Notes: generated by a model from the letters alone, not told the origin. Positions 1 through 11,300 are shown, counted from the first letter of the stretch. The stretch: 64,000 nucleotides of DNA from Cacajao melanocephalus (GCA_963573385.1 CAUYLG010071707.1:1-64000); one strand, 5' to 3'. Program-made: numbers and translations.

Positions 1-2268
1 GAGACCAACACCATCCTGATACCAAAACCTGGCAGAGACTTAACAAAAAAAAGAAAACTTTACATCAATATTTATAATGAACATAGATGCAAAAATCTTC
101 AATAAAATACTGGCAAACTGATTACAATAGCACATCAAAAAGCTTATCCATCACGATCAAGTAGGCTTCATCCTGGGGATGCAAGGCTGGTTCAACATAC
201 TCAAGTCTATAAACATAATCCACCACATAAACAGAACCAAAAACAAAAGCCACATGATTATCTCAATAGATGCAGAGGAGGCCTTTGACAAAATTCAATA
301 GTCTTTATGCAAAAACCTCTCAATAAACTGGATATTGATGAAACATATCTCAAAATAATAAAAGCTATTTACAACAAACCCACAGCCAATATCATACTGA
401 ATGGGCAAAAACTAGGAGCATTCCCTTTGAAATCTGGCACTAGACAAGTTTGCCCTCTCTCACCACTCCTATTCAATATAGTATTGGAAGTTCTAGCCAG
501 ATCAATCAGGCAAGAAAAAGAAAGCGTATTCAATTAGGAAGGGAGGAAGTCAAATTCTATTTGCAGATGGCATGATTGTATATTTAGAAGACCCCATCAT
601 CTCAGCCCAAGATCTCCTGAAACTGATGAGCAACTTTAGCAAAGTCTCAGGATACAAAATCAATGGTGTAGAAATAACAAGCATTCCTATACAATAATAA
701 CAGACTATCAGAGAGCCAATCAAGAGCAAACTCCCATTCACAGTTGCTACAAAGAGAATAAAATACCTAGGAATACAACTAACAAAGGATGTGAAGGACC
801 TCTTCAAGGACAACTACAAACTACTGCTCAAGGAATTAAGAGAGGACACAAACAGATGGAAAAACATTCCATGCTCATGGTTAGGAAGAATCAATATTGT
901 GAAAATGGCCATACTGCCCAAAGTAATTTATAGATTCAATGCTATCCCCATCAAGCTACCATTGACTTTCTTCACAGAACTGGAAATAACCAACTTAAAC
1001 TTCATATGGAACCAAAAGAGAGCCCACATAGCCAAGACAATCCTAAGCAAAAAGAACAAAGCTGGAGGCATTACACTATCTGACTTCAAACTATACTACA
1101 AGGCTACAGTAATCAAAACAGCATGGTACTGGTACCAAAACAGAGATATAGAACAATGGAACAGAACAGAGGCCTCAGAAGCAATGCCACACATCTACAA
1201 CCATCTGATCTTTGACAAACCTCACAAAAACAAGCAATGTGGAAAGGATTCCCTGTTTAATAAATGGTGCTGGGAAAACTGGCTAGCCATGTGCAGAAAA
1301 CAGAAACTGGGCCATTTTCTGACACCTTACACTAAAATTAATCCAGATGGATTAAAGACTTAAGCATAAGACCTAATACCATAAAAACCCTAGAAGAAAA
1401 CCTAGGCAAAACCATTCAGGAAATAGGCATAGGCAACAACTTCATGACTAAAACACCAAAAGCATTGGCAAAAAAAGCCACAACAGACAAATGGGATCTA
1501 ATTAAACTCCAGAGCTTCTGACAGCAAAAGAAACAATCATTAGAGTGAACCAGCAACCAACAGAAGGGGAAAAAATTTTTGCAATCTACCCATCTGACAA
1601 AGGGCTAATATCCAAAATCTGCAAACAACTCAAACAGATTTACAAGAAAATAACAAACCCATTCAAAAGTGGGTGAAGGATATGGACAGACACTTTGCAA
1701 AAGAAGACATATATGAGGCCAACAAACATATGAAAAAAAATGCTTATCATCACAGGTCATTAGAGAAATGAAAATCAAAACCACATTGAGATACGATCTC
1801 ATGCCAGTTAGAATGACGAACATTAAAAAATCAGGAGTCGACAGATGCTGGAGAGGAGGTGGAGAAATAGGAACACTTTTACACTGTCAGTGGGAGTATA
1901 AACTAGTTCAACCGTTGTGGAAGACAGTGTGGCGATTCCCCAAGGACCTAGGAATAGAAATTCCATTTGATCCAGCAATCCCATTACTGGGTATATACAC
2001 AAAGGATTATAAATCATTCTAAGACACATGCACACATATGTTAATTGCGGCACTGTTTACAGTAACAAAGACCTGGAACCAACCTAAATGCCCATCGATG
2101 ATAGACTGGACACAGAAAATGTGGCATATATACACCATGGAATACTATGTAGCCATCAAAAACAATGAGTTCATGTCCTCCGTATGGACATGGATGAATC
2201 TGGAAACCATCATTCTCAGCAAACTGACACAATACAGAAAATCAAATACCACATGTTCTAACTCATAG
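1..2268 (+). pseudogene. Decayed L1 ORF2 (reverse transcriptase and C-terminal part)
   Basis: In a live element ORF2 encodes the endonuclease/reverse transcriptase that copies L1 RNA into DNA at the target site. Only the part from before the palm domain onward is in the window. Open pieces lie at 307-537, 791-1363, 1768-2022 and 2038-2268, in more than one frame. The catalytic FADD box reads F-A-D-G at 560-571, because the second aspartate codon is GGC at 569-571. Two stop codons follow at 695-700, and a frameshift lies between about 514 and 560. A further frame break near 1340-1363 and a stop at 2020-2022 separate the C-terminal pieces. It cannot make an active enzyme. The 190-residue frame at 791-1363 is the longest relic and is not a host gene. 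Confidence 0.92.
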
Positions 2269-2329
2269 GCGGGTGTTGAACAATGAGATCACATGGACAC
2301 AGGGAGGGTAGCATCACACACTGGGGTCT

Positions 2330-2395
2330 GTTGGGGGGGGCTACGGGAGGGGCACTGGGGGGTAGGGAGTTTGGGGAGGGATAACATAGGGAGAA
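2330..2395 (+). other. G-rich polypurine tract of the L1 3' UTR (G-quadruplex candidate)
   Basis: Several runs of three to eight guanines occur within about 60 bases, separated by short spacers. This matches the conserved G-rich tract of L1 3' UTRs, which is known to be able to fold into a G-quadruplex. Folding here is inferred from the spacing only. Confidence 0.7.
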
Positions 2396-2544
2396 ATGCC
2401 AGATATAGGTGACAGGGGGATGGAGGCAGCAAACCACATTGCCATGTATGTACCTAGGCAACAATCCTGCATTATCTGCATATGTACCCCAGAACCTAAA
2501 GTACAACAAAAAATAAAAATAAAAATAAAATAAATAAATAAATA

Positions 2545-2713
2545 TAATGGCAAAGTCACCAAGTCTTGCTGGAGCCCAAGTATTTCCCAGAGAGTTATTA
2601 CATATTAAAGTATGTATGGCTTTCACATGTAAACCAAAAATAAAAACTTGTAATGAAATTAAAATATGTTTTACAGAAAAAAAAAAAGAAAAAAAGAAAG
2701 AAAAGAAAAAAAG
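2545..2713 (+). other. Possible L1 3' transduced segment with a second A-rich tail
   Basis: Non-L1 sequence of about 130 bases follows the L1 tail. It contains AATAAA at 2639-2644, and an A-rich run starts about 33 bases later (2677-2713, with G interruptions). This is the layout expected when L1 transcription reads past its own weak signal and uses a downstream one. The 5' target-site duplication lies outside the window, so chance adjacency to an A-rich repeat cannot be excluded. Confidence 0.4.
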
Positions 2714-5040
2714 AGGCATGCTCAGGACAAACCAGAAAGTTCATGGTTTGGACTTTCATGTCATGAATGGTCTTTGTAAGTCATGATAAGAGGATGTAAG
2801 AAAAAAACTTATATAATCAAATTGTTTATAATTAAAGGGAAATTATTTATAATGGCCTTTTAGAGATTGGGTTTTGACATTTTATACACTATCATGTATA
2901 CACTAAATAATCAGTTAGAAGTACAAGAATTTTAATGGTAATGCTTTACTCTTAATAAAATTACAAGACCATATATATATGTGTTTTTTTTTTTTTTAAG
3001 GCAAGCTTCCATTTGTATTGTGTCTCACTATTTTTATCTTTCTCTTGCCTTTTAAAAGGCCTGAAGTAACAACTCTCTTTTTCACATGATATTTAGCTCC
3101 TCTAAGTTTCCCCCTAGCTGGCTCTATTATTAACTGTTGGTTGTACCTGATGCTAAAAATGTTTTATCTTAAAGGCTTAAAGGAAATGATTTTTACAACA
3201 CAATATTCTGTGCTCTTCATTAAGTTTGTCTATGAATGTGAAAATTTTGGATTATGACCCAGGAGACATTCTTCCTATGTCTAACTACTTCAAGTACCCT
3301 TTTCTTTAGTTTTGACTTGCAAGATATCTAAATGAGCTCCCCATAGGGAACAGTAGTTGCATTGCAAAACGTCTGTTCTTTTGGTGTTGGATAATGAATA
3401 GATTTTACATTTTAACAAAATAATTCCTATATCATTATTACTAAATTTTTATTTGCTTAGAAAAAAAGATTTTTAAAAAATATTTCTTATTAAGGTTATT
3501 ACATACATGTAACTTTCTGTATGTGTTTTTAAAGTCCTTGTACTATTGACAGAGCTTTGACTCCTGGGTCTAAAAAGGACACCAAGCCCTGCTAAATCTT
3601 AAACACTGAAAGCAGTTAAAGCCTCACCTCCAGAACTATTAAAAGATGCCAATAGAAACAAACAGGGAAGGAAATTAAAACTATTCAACTCCTCAAGGCT
3701 CAGGGATTATCGTGGAAAAGGTAGTTTCATGAGATTTTAAGGGCTGATTTAGAGGGAGAAAGTGAGTTTCTTTCCTCTATAAGTTAATCATTAATATCAA
3801 AGGCACACTAATATAAAACCAGCATATGGGATCCTGTGTCAGATTAACTGGGTTTTCTTGAAGCATTAACCCATTCCTTAATAAAAGGTTATAAAGGTTT
3901 AAGAAGGCTTATGGAAATTATCTTATGGTCAAGATGATTAAAATTGTAAATGTTGTTTATCAATTTTAAACAACATTTAGTTGGCTTCATTTTGTTGTTA
4001 TTAAAGGTAATTGGGAAATTAAGTCCCTCTGTCAAATAATAAAGGTTTTTACCTTAGTTTTTGAAATCTTAGTTATCACTTTGGATAAATGAATGACATA
4101 TTTCACAATGACCTGTAATTCTATTTTGTAATATCCAGTATTTTAAATTCTTTATATTTGACAAGCTTTCCAAAATCAAATTCTAACTTCAGTTCTCATT
4201 AATTTTTTGATATTAGTAACGTGAAGTCCAAAAGAGACATATTTGGGTTATATGATATAATGAAATCATACGGAAAGTATTGTCAAACATGATTCAGTCT
4301 TTAACTTTATTTGCATTAAATTTATATAAATGTGTTATTAGTATGTGTTTCAGAATTTTATGAAATATCTGTGATTCTGATATATCTTAGCATATGTTAT
4401 CAGTAGTAGTAATAATTGTTATCTAAAATTGTTGTATATTACCGAAGTAACCAAATTTCATTGTCCACTGTGTCTTTAACTATGACGAAGACTTGTCATC
4501 CACAGTTGTTTTACCTGCCTCCTTTTCAAAAGGAGATTTTATAAAAGCAGCTAAAGACATGGACAGGTAATCTTGAATCCAAGTTTCCAATAACTTTGGA
4601 GATTGTGACACCAGAATAGAGAAAAATCTTCTAAGACTCTGATGGAGAGCTAAAATGTTCATGAATATCAAGAAGAACAGGAGTTAATTAACTGCATGGA
4701 CTGAAGTAATAGAAGGCTGAAATAATTGCTTTATGACTTTTTGCTTCAAATTATGCTGATCCTTTGTTTTCAAGAGACAATACAACTTTTCCTTTAATCT
4801 GTTTACAGCTTTCAGCAATTGAGTAAAGTGTAGTCTTATAAACAAAATTAGGAGCATATTTCTTTCTGATTTCTCCAATATTTGGAAATTCGTTGTAAAT
4901 ATTCTTCTTATGGCAATATAGTCATTTGCACAAATGCAGAAAAAATCTTTTTTCTTTCATAACAGGACACAATTGGATAAACTGGTTATTTTACCTAAGT
5001 TTTGACTGGAATGGCATGCTTTCAGGTACAAAATTCTTTA
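2714..5040 (+). other. Unassigned AT-rich DNA, possibly ERV internal sequence
   Basis: There are no open frames of note and no Alu or L1 signature. Because the segment lies upstream of a polypurine tract and LTR in the same orientation (6110-6712), some of it may be non-coding internal sequence of that retrovirus, but I see no recognisable gag, pol or env. A T-run lies at 2984-2997 and short TA repeats just before it. Confidence 0.3.
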
Positions 5041-5225
5041 AGTAATCAAAGTTGACTTACTGAGCCGATAAAAGCCCCGTAGGAAAGCTGGCCTCATACC
5101 TTTGTGTGTGCAGTCCCAGTGCAGGTTAGTGATCTGCGGTAAATAAAGACTGTCACTTTCTTACAGGCCCAGGAGCCCCAAGTTTTCTTGGGACCTCGAG
5201 ATGAGGAATTCACACAATAAATACA
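5040..5225 (+). repeat. LTR-like fragment
   Basis: This GC-richer block in AT-rich surroundings contains AATAAA followed by a pyrimidine-rich and C-rich run, as in the R-U5 part of many ERV LTRs. I could not place clean TG...CA ends or a target-site duplication. Confidence 0.3.
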
Positions 5226-5279
5226 GGTATTTGCAGGCAAAGGCTGGGCTTAAGTCATTAAAGTTTCAGCAAAGCCCTT

Positions 5280-5402
5280 AAGCTCTATTTTTTCTCTTTT
5301 CTTATCCCTTTTTTTGTTCTTTTCATTTTCTTTTTTTTTTCTTTGTTTTTTTTCTTTTCTTAGTTTTTTTGTTTTGTTTTGTTTTGTTTTTTGTTTGTTT
5401 CT
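5280..5402 (+). repeat. T-rich low-complexity tract with TTTTG units
   Basis: This is a long pyrimidine/T-rich run that passes into GTTTT and GTTT repeats near 5366-5400. It is probably the degraded tail of a - strand retroposon or simple slippage. Its open frames on both strands are low-complexity artefacts. Confidence 0.85.
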
Positions 5403-5699
5403 TACCCCTTGTTTTGTAAGAGAGGAGCCTATATGGCAAATAATTATTGTTGCCAACTTTATGCATATACTCTGGAAAAGTATAATAAAACTAAAATTTA
5501 TTTTTCAAATAAATTTGTCCTATTATTTGTCTTTAGTGAAAACAGAGCTAGAGAGAGAAAAAATATATTTCAGAATAAACTATAGTACCCTTGTTATTAG
5601 ATTCTAGTCTTGCCTAATGTTTTCCAATTTTTATTATTTTCTACAGTTTGGACTGAATTCTAAAATTCTTCCTTGCTACAAGTCTCCAAAATAATGTTT

Positions 5700-6126
5700 T
5701 CAATTTTTTTCTTTATTCCTTCCCTTTTCCCCCATTTTTCCTGATTTTAAATCACTCAAAATTAAGCTGTGTTTCCTTAAATCCCTGTGAGCTGAAGTTA
5801 GACAACTTAAACAGAAGAAAGTAACAGTAACCTATGTAATACATAAAACACTTTCATACCTGCCTATAGATGTATGAACTTCCAGCGTGTTGTGTTTGTT
5901 TGTTTATTTGTTGTTTTTCTCCTTCCCTCCCCCCTTTCCCCATTTTCTCTTTGTAGCATGTGAGAATTCACAATCATGCTAAAAATGAGCTTTCCTTATA
6001 ATGTGGGACTTACCTGCCTAGAAATAAACCATCCTTGCCATGAAAGATCAGACTAAACCTGAGACTAGAGACTTATTTTCTTCTAAATGCCTTCTTTGAA
6101 AGATTTTAAAAAGAAAAGGGGAGAAA
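5700..6126 (+). other. 3' end of an ERV internal region, with polypurine tract
   Basis: The purine run at about 6106-6126 (A-rich, then GGGGAGAAA) lies directly before an LTR-like TGTGG start. This is the position of the polypurine tract that primes plus-strand DNA synthesis in retroviruses. It suggests the LTR at 6127 was the 3' LTR of a longer insertion rather than a solo LTR. No coding sequence is recognisable upstream. Confidence 0.5.
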
Positions 6127-6712
6127 TGTGGAAAAAAAATCTTGGGACCTCAAAATTACTAAGCCAAAGGGAAAAGTTAGGCTGAAAATAGCCTTGGGCA
6201 AACCTGCCTCCCATGTAATTCCTGAATAAGACAAAAAAAGTTACATACCTCCCTCACAATATGCTCACAAGTAATCCCTTGTGTACAAAGGACAGATAGA
6301 ACTCAAAGTCATTCCTCTGTTCATGTGAGACAAATGCGTGTCTGATTGCTTCCTTTCCTTTATTGTTTCACTAAGCCAGACTAAGGCATAAGTGACGATT
6401 CCTGTAAATTGTGTATTTGTAAAAGGCTAATCAGAAACCCAAAACACTTGACTGTCTTTTATCTACTCATGATCTGGAAGACATTCCCCACTTCGAGTTG
6501 TCCCACCTTTCTGGATTGAGCCAACGTACATGCTACATATATTGATTGATGTCTAATGTCTCCCTAAAATGTATAAAACCAAGCTGTGCCTGATCACCTT
6601 GGGCATATATCATCAGGACCTCCCGAGGCTATGTTATGGGCACATTCTTAACTTTGGCAAAACAAACTTTCCAAATTGAATGAAACTTGTCTTAGATACA
6701 TTTTGGTTTACA
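6127..6712 (+). mobile_element. ERV1-type LTR, probably the 3' LTR of a decayed provirus
   Basis: The segment starts TGTGG and ends ...TTTACA. It carries a TATA-like TATAAAACC near 6573, and a C/T-rich stretch and an A-rich signal-like region towards the end. It is about 586 bases long, in the range of gammaretrovirus-like LTRs, and I recall similar text from the MER4-like group. The matching 5' LTR was not found in the window. No clear 4-base target-site duplication is visible, which fits a 3' LTR whose partner is lost. Confidence 0.6.
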
Positions 6713-7284
6713 GCACATATACACGTGTGGGTGCACAAGCACATTGTATACTGTGCATTGTAAAAAAACAACAACAACAAAACACTACATTTCAATAGTA
6801 AACTATGTATTGTCATAATGCAGCCTTCCAGGTTATCAGTTTCTAATTCTACCCTAATCTTTGAGCTATTGTGCAACTTTTTATAAGTCTTGGTAACTGA
6901 AAGATAAGATATGTAAATTCCGTCCTGTTAAAGATTTAAGTAACTTGAAATTTCCAAAAGTCAGTTTTGTCTCCATAGTAATTCACTTAATATTTTTACT
7001 CATAAATTTGTAATCTCTTGACTTTTTTTTAACCACTTAAAACATATGTCTAGTTCTTATTTATCATTTGATAAAACAAGTTTTAACAAGGTTTATTTTT
7101 ATATCTGTATGTAAGTTATGAATGTATCTTTTCAAAAAATTATATTTTAACAATATATTTACATATATACACACATTATGTCGTATATGTGTGTGTACAT
7201 ATGTGTGTATATACATGTATCATCCATATTATGGTTATTTACATCTTTATGTATCTACTGAATTATCCATATTTCAAACATTTC
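6713..7284. other. Intervening DNA with a degenerate TG/TA repeat
   Basis: There are no genes. An imperfect TATATG/TGTGTA microsatellite occupies about 7158-7220. A short CAA repeat follows an A-run near 6764-6782. Confidence 0.6.
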
Positions 7285-7811
7285 TGTTAAGAAAAAATTG
7301 CTCTAGACAGAGTTATACAGGCAAGAAAGTTTTATCTGAAACTATTGCAATACAGACCAAGACTATTATTGCAATAGGGGAGAGAGAGATAATTCAGCTC
7401 CAACAACAACAAAAAAAAGGTGGGGACTTTTTACAGTGCTGGTATGAGCTAGTGGAGAAGTATTGGGTAGTTTAGGTGAGACGCTGGTCAATGTGTTCGG
7501 GACATCTGTATTTGCTAATTGGTGTTTAGGTTCCTACTCTCCCACAGAGACTGAGAGAAAGAGGTTAATGTTCTTAATGATTACATTACAAAGGGATGTC
7601 TCTCAGTTCCTTGAGAAAGACATTTCTTTGTTATGAAACTGGCAAAAGACTAGAAGAATAATTACACCTCAAAGGGACAGAAAAATAATTTATAGTTGCA
7701 AGTTTTATAAAGCAAATGCTCAAAGAAAAAGGGTGTCAGAGGCCAGCAGTAAGGGAAAATGCTGTACAAAGTTCAGCGGAATTGAGTGGAACAGTAAAGC
7801 TATTCTGGTCA
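7285..7811 (-). mobile_element. LTR, - strand, probable solo ERV1-type
   Basis: The segment is bounded by TG and CA, with 4-base flanks TTTC and TTTA (one mismatch). Read on the - strand, the end near 7290-7340 carries an ATAAAA signal followed by a C/T-rich tail, as expected of the R-U5 region. The length, about 527 bases, fits an LTR. Subfamily is not recognised with certainty. Confidence 0.5.
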
Positions 7812-9044
7812 TTTATTTAGGATCACGCAACAAGCTAATAATTGAACCTTAATTCTCAAGTAGTCTGCTGAACTATTTTCTTTCTTAACTTCTATCTATT
7901 ATTATTTTTCAGTACTCAGCATTTTCATTTTTGCCTTGGCTATTCTGCATCTGTTATCAAAACTGATAATACCAATTATTTACTCAACCAGCCTTCCATA
8001 GTTGTAAGGCTTAGTACATTATAAAGGTTCTATAAATCACTTATGTTCATCTTGTGATCTAAATACAACTTAGGTGAGCAAGGAGGGGATTTCCAGAATT
8101 CATCTTAAGAAGGATGACAGCAAGAGCCACATCTAACTGCAGCCAGGTATGATAACTGAAAAACTTGCTGGGTCACTTAGTGGCTGGGAGGTGGTATAAG
8201 CTGGCAGGAGTAAATTCAAGAATGAATTGGATATTATTTTAGCATTTCTCCTAGCCTCCAAAGTTTGTTCTTTGGTTCTTCTGAATACTGGCAAGTCATT
8301 TTTTAGATAATTAACTAGAATGTGTTTTCCATATTTGCAATTATGAAGATGACACTATCCTACTTAGTAACTGTCTCCACAACAAAAACGAAGTTAAAAC
8401 CTTACTTTTAAGAAAGAAAAAAAAATCTGGATAGTCGCTCCACCCTTATAAATATTACTACTACCTTAAGGGAAGTAAATCTGTATGTGTGCATTTAAAA
8501 TTATTTTCTCATTTATCTAACCCACCTAGTTTTTATAATTATTTTACCTTTCTAGGATGCATTTTTTTTTAAACAATGCTTTTACAGGTAACTCCTACAG
8601 TTATCTTTATCAAGAAAATAACATAATACCAGGGTAGTGATTTGAATAGTCAATGTTTTATTAACCAGTCTATGAGTTCCTTCAATGCGTTGGTACATTT
8701 TCAAAATACAAAGAACAAAAGAGATTTTAATTGGAAAGTAAGATTTTCACTCTGCTGAATCTTGGCAGACAAGTGCTTAAAGTGAAAATTTTATAAGCAA
8801 GCTTCAAAGTTATAAGTATGGGCAATCCTTCTGATTACTCAGCCATTTAGCAATTACTCGGTTTCCTAAAAATCCAATAGAGAGACTATTTGAAAGAAAT
8901 TTACCTGTTTGAAGCTTAATTCTATTTTAATTACTTAGGGATTTCAGAAGCTTCATAATATTGACCCTGCTGTATTACACTAGCTTGAACTCCATGCCAT
9001 TGTAAGTGCTTCTCTTTGCAGCATCTGATCTTTGTTATTTTTTG
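7812..9044. other. Unassigned DNA
   Basis: I see no gene, clear transposon boundary or long repeat. It may be ancient repeat too diverged to recognise by eye. Confidence 0.4.
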
Positions 9045-9134
9045 AATTTTAGAAAAAATTTTAAGTAAATATATATAACATAGTTTTATTATTTTAACCA
9101 TTGCTAGATATACAGTTCACTGACATGAAGTACA

Positions 9135-9275
9135 ATCATCCCTCCATATCTGCATTTAGTTATGGATGCAGAAGGCTTCAGTATGAAGGGTAAACTATTT
9201 ATTGAAAAAATGTGTGTATAAGTGGACCCATGAAGTTCAAACTCATGTCATTCAAGGGGTCAGCTGCACAGCTAT
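9135..9275 (-). mobile_element. Non-autonomous DNA transposon-like fragment
   Basis: On the - strand the segment begins CAGCTGACCCCTTGAA and contains the GGGTCCACTTATA motif. I associate these with a common pogo/Tigger-like non-autonomous repeat. It sits inside the older L1M. Only one end is clear, so family placement is tentative. Confidence 0.45.
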
Positions 9276-9424
9276 ATTGTTATGAAACCATCACAACCAT
9301 TTGTCTCCAGAACTTTTCATCTTTTGAAACTGAACCTCTGTATTCCTTCAACAATAACTCCCATTCCTTACTCCCATCAGCCCCTGGCAACCACAATTCT
9401 ACTTTCTGTATCTTTGGATTTGAC

Positions 9425-9665
9425 TCTTCTATCTTATCTAAGTAGAATCTTAAATAAAGTAGAAAATCTATATAAGGTACCTTATATAAATAGAAACTTA
9501 TTTAAGATAAGAACTTTATATAAGATACCTTATATAAATGGAAACTTATTGAAAGTAGGAGCTTTATATAAGGTATCTTATATAAAATTTCACTTATATA
9601 AGGTAAGCTTCCACTTATATAAAGTAGATGAAAACCTACATAAAATACCTTATATAAGTGGAGTC
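9425..9665. repeat. Palindromic local repeat array, period about 45-50 bases
   Basis: Four to five degenerate copies contain a TTATATAAGGTACCTTATATAA-like core (or ends of it). The first core, TATATAAGGTACCTTATATA at 9469-9488, is a perfect 20-base palindrome. Intervening text varies around AGAAACTTATTTAAG. The array lies within L1M sequence that has no such expansion elsewhere. The 152-residue frame across it (9282-9740) is repetitive and not a gene. Confidence 0.85.
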
Positions 9666-10257
9666 ATACAATGTTGTCCTTTTATAACCGGTTTATTTTA
9701 CTTAGCACAATGTTTTCAATATTTGTGTGTTATAGCATAGGTCAGAATTTTGTTTTTTATTTAAGTTTGAATCACCTCTTATTCTATGTGTCTATAATAT
9801 TTTGTTTATACATTTATCTGTTGATGAACACATGTGTTGCTTCCTCTTTGATCAGTTTTAAATAATACTACTATAAACATGGGTATATAGATATTTGTTT
9901 ATGTCTGTTAATTGAAACTATTTTGGGTGTATACCTAGAAGTGGGATTGCTGCATCACATGGTAAGTTATATTTAATTTTTGAGGAACAATCTTACTGAT
10001 TTATGTACCCACTGTACTATTTTACATTCCTTTCAGCAGTGTACCAGGTTTCCGATTTCTCCACACCCTTACCGAATTGTTATTTTTCCTCTTTTTTAAT
10101 TATAGCCATCCTATTTGGTATGAAGTGGGATCTCATTGTGGTTTTATTTGCATTTCTCCAATCATTAGTGATATTGAACATCTTTTCATGTGCTTACTGA
10201 AAATTTGAATATCCGCTTTGAAGAAATGGCTATTCAAGTCCTCTGGCTATTTTTTAA

Positions 10258-10312
10258 TAAAGTTGTTTTGTTGCTGTTGTTGTTACTGTTGTCGTCATTG
10301 CTGTTGAGTTTT
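10258..10312. repeat. Imperfect GTT-rich microsatellite
   Basis: This is a run of GTT/GCT triplets inside the - strand L1M. It probably arose by slippage. Confidence 0.7.
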
Positions 10313-11125
10313 AAAAGTTATCTATATATTCTGGTCATTGACCCCAATAAAATATGCAATTTATATTTCCTCCCATTCCGTGAGTCGCCTTTTTACTTTG
10401 TTGATGTTGTCTTTTGATGCATTTTCTTTTCTTTTTTTTTTTTTTGTTTTGATGAAGTACTTTGTCTATTTTTCTGTTTATTGCTCATGCTCTTGGTATA
10501 ATATCTTAGAAATAATTACAAATCTAATATAACAATTTTGGCTATGTTTACTTCTAAGGGCTTTATAGGTTTAACTATTAAGTTTGTGTCTTTGATCCAA
10601 TTTGTATTCATTCCTGTGGTGTTAGCGAAGTCTAACTTTATTTTTTTGCATTTGGATATCCAATTTTTCCAAGTCCATTTATTAAAAAGACTATCTTTTT
10701 CCCCATTTAATGGTGGTGGCAACCTTACTGAAGATTAATTGATGATAAATTCAAGGATGTGTTTCTGTCTGCCTATTCTTTATATTCCATTGGTATTCTT
10801 ATCTTTATACTTATAGCACACTATTTTGATTACTGTAGCTTTGTAGTCAGGGTAGAAATCAGAGAGCGAATCTTCCAGCTTTGCTCTTCTTTTTCATGTT
10901 TCTTTGGGCTATTTAGGGTTCTTTGAGAATTCTAAGAAACTTTAGAATGAATTAAGAAAGATATTTCTATTTCTACAAAAAGTTGTGATTTTGATAGAGA
11001 TAGTATAAAATCTGTAGTGTGGGGATAGTATTGACATTTTCACAATATTAAGTCTTTCAGTCAATGAACATGGGATTTATTTCCATTTATTTGTGCTTTA
11101 ATTAATTTCTTTCTGATTTTTTTTA

Positions 11126-11204
11126 GTTTTTTTTTTTTTTTTGAGACGAAGTTTTGCTCTTGTTACCCAGGCTGGAGTGCAATGGTGCAATCTTGGCTCA
11201 CCAC
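11126..11204 (-). mobile_element. 5'-truncated Alu (about 75 bases)
   Basis: A poly-T run followed by GAGACGAAGTTTTGCTC and the CAGGCTGGAGTGCAATGG motif is the 3' end of an Alu on the - strand. The flanking ATTTTTAGTTTTT at 11205-11217 resembles the T-rich text before the insertion, so it looks like a target-site duplication. Confidence 0.85.
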
Positions 11205-11300
11205 AATTTTTAGTTTTTATTTTACAAGTTTTATATGACTCTAGTTAAGTAAATACCTCAGTATTTTATTCTTTTTGATGCTATTGTAAATATAATTGTT

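Larger units (their letters stand above)
1..2544 (+). mobile_element. L1PA-type LINE-1, 5' end outside the window
   Basis: The window opens inside ORF2 and runs through the reverse transcriptase and C-terminal regions into a 3' UTR with the G-rich tract typical of primate L1, then an A-rich tail of AAATA-like units near 2508-2544. Translation in three frames gives recognisable L1 ORF2 protein, so the orientation is +. Several frameshifts and stops show it is dead. Its 3' UTR resembles the stub at 20472-20738. Assignment to the L1PA lineage rests on this 3' UTR; the exact subfamily is not determined. Confidence 0.93.
9045..11300 (-). mobile_element. Old L1 (L1M-type), 3' part, - strand
   Basis: The + strand reads as the complement of the L1 3' UTR and ORF2 C-terminal region. 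It includes the stretches about a Y-P-x-I-G-W-like end (9900-9960) and the RNase-like and cysteine-rich tail region. The fit is good from the 3' end near 9045 through ORF2 sequence to about 11300, where similarity fades. It is interrupted by a short DNA-transposon-like piece (about 9135-9275), a local repeat expansion (9425-9660) and an Alu stub (11126-11204). Open frames here are fragments in several frames. Confidence 0.85.

Noticed and set aside
791..1363. 190-codon open frame near the window start
   Set aside because: It is L1 ORF2 protein within a frame-broken L1, not a host gene.
2258..2719. 153-codon - strand frame
   Set aside because: It is the complement of the L1 3' UTR and A-rich tails; composition is Phe/Pro-rich as expected from that.
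9425..9665. CRISPR-like regular spacing of repeats
   Set aside because: Units are adjacent and degenerate, there are no unique spacers of constant length, and the surrounding DNA is primate.
9282..9740. 152-codon frame with repeated L-Y-K-V and P-Y-I-like units
   Set aside because: The repeats in the protein follow the palindromic DNA array within antisense L1M. There is no domain and no sign of selection.
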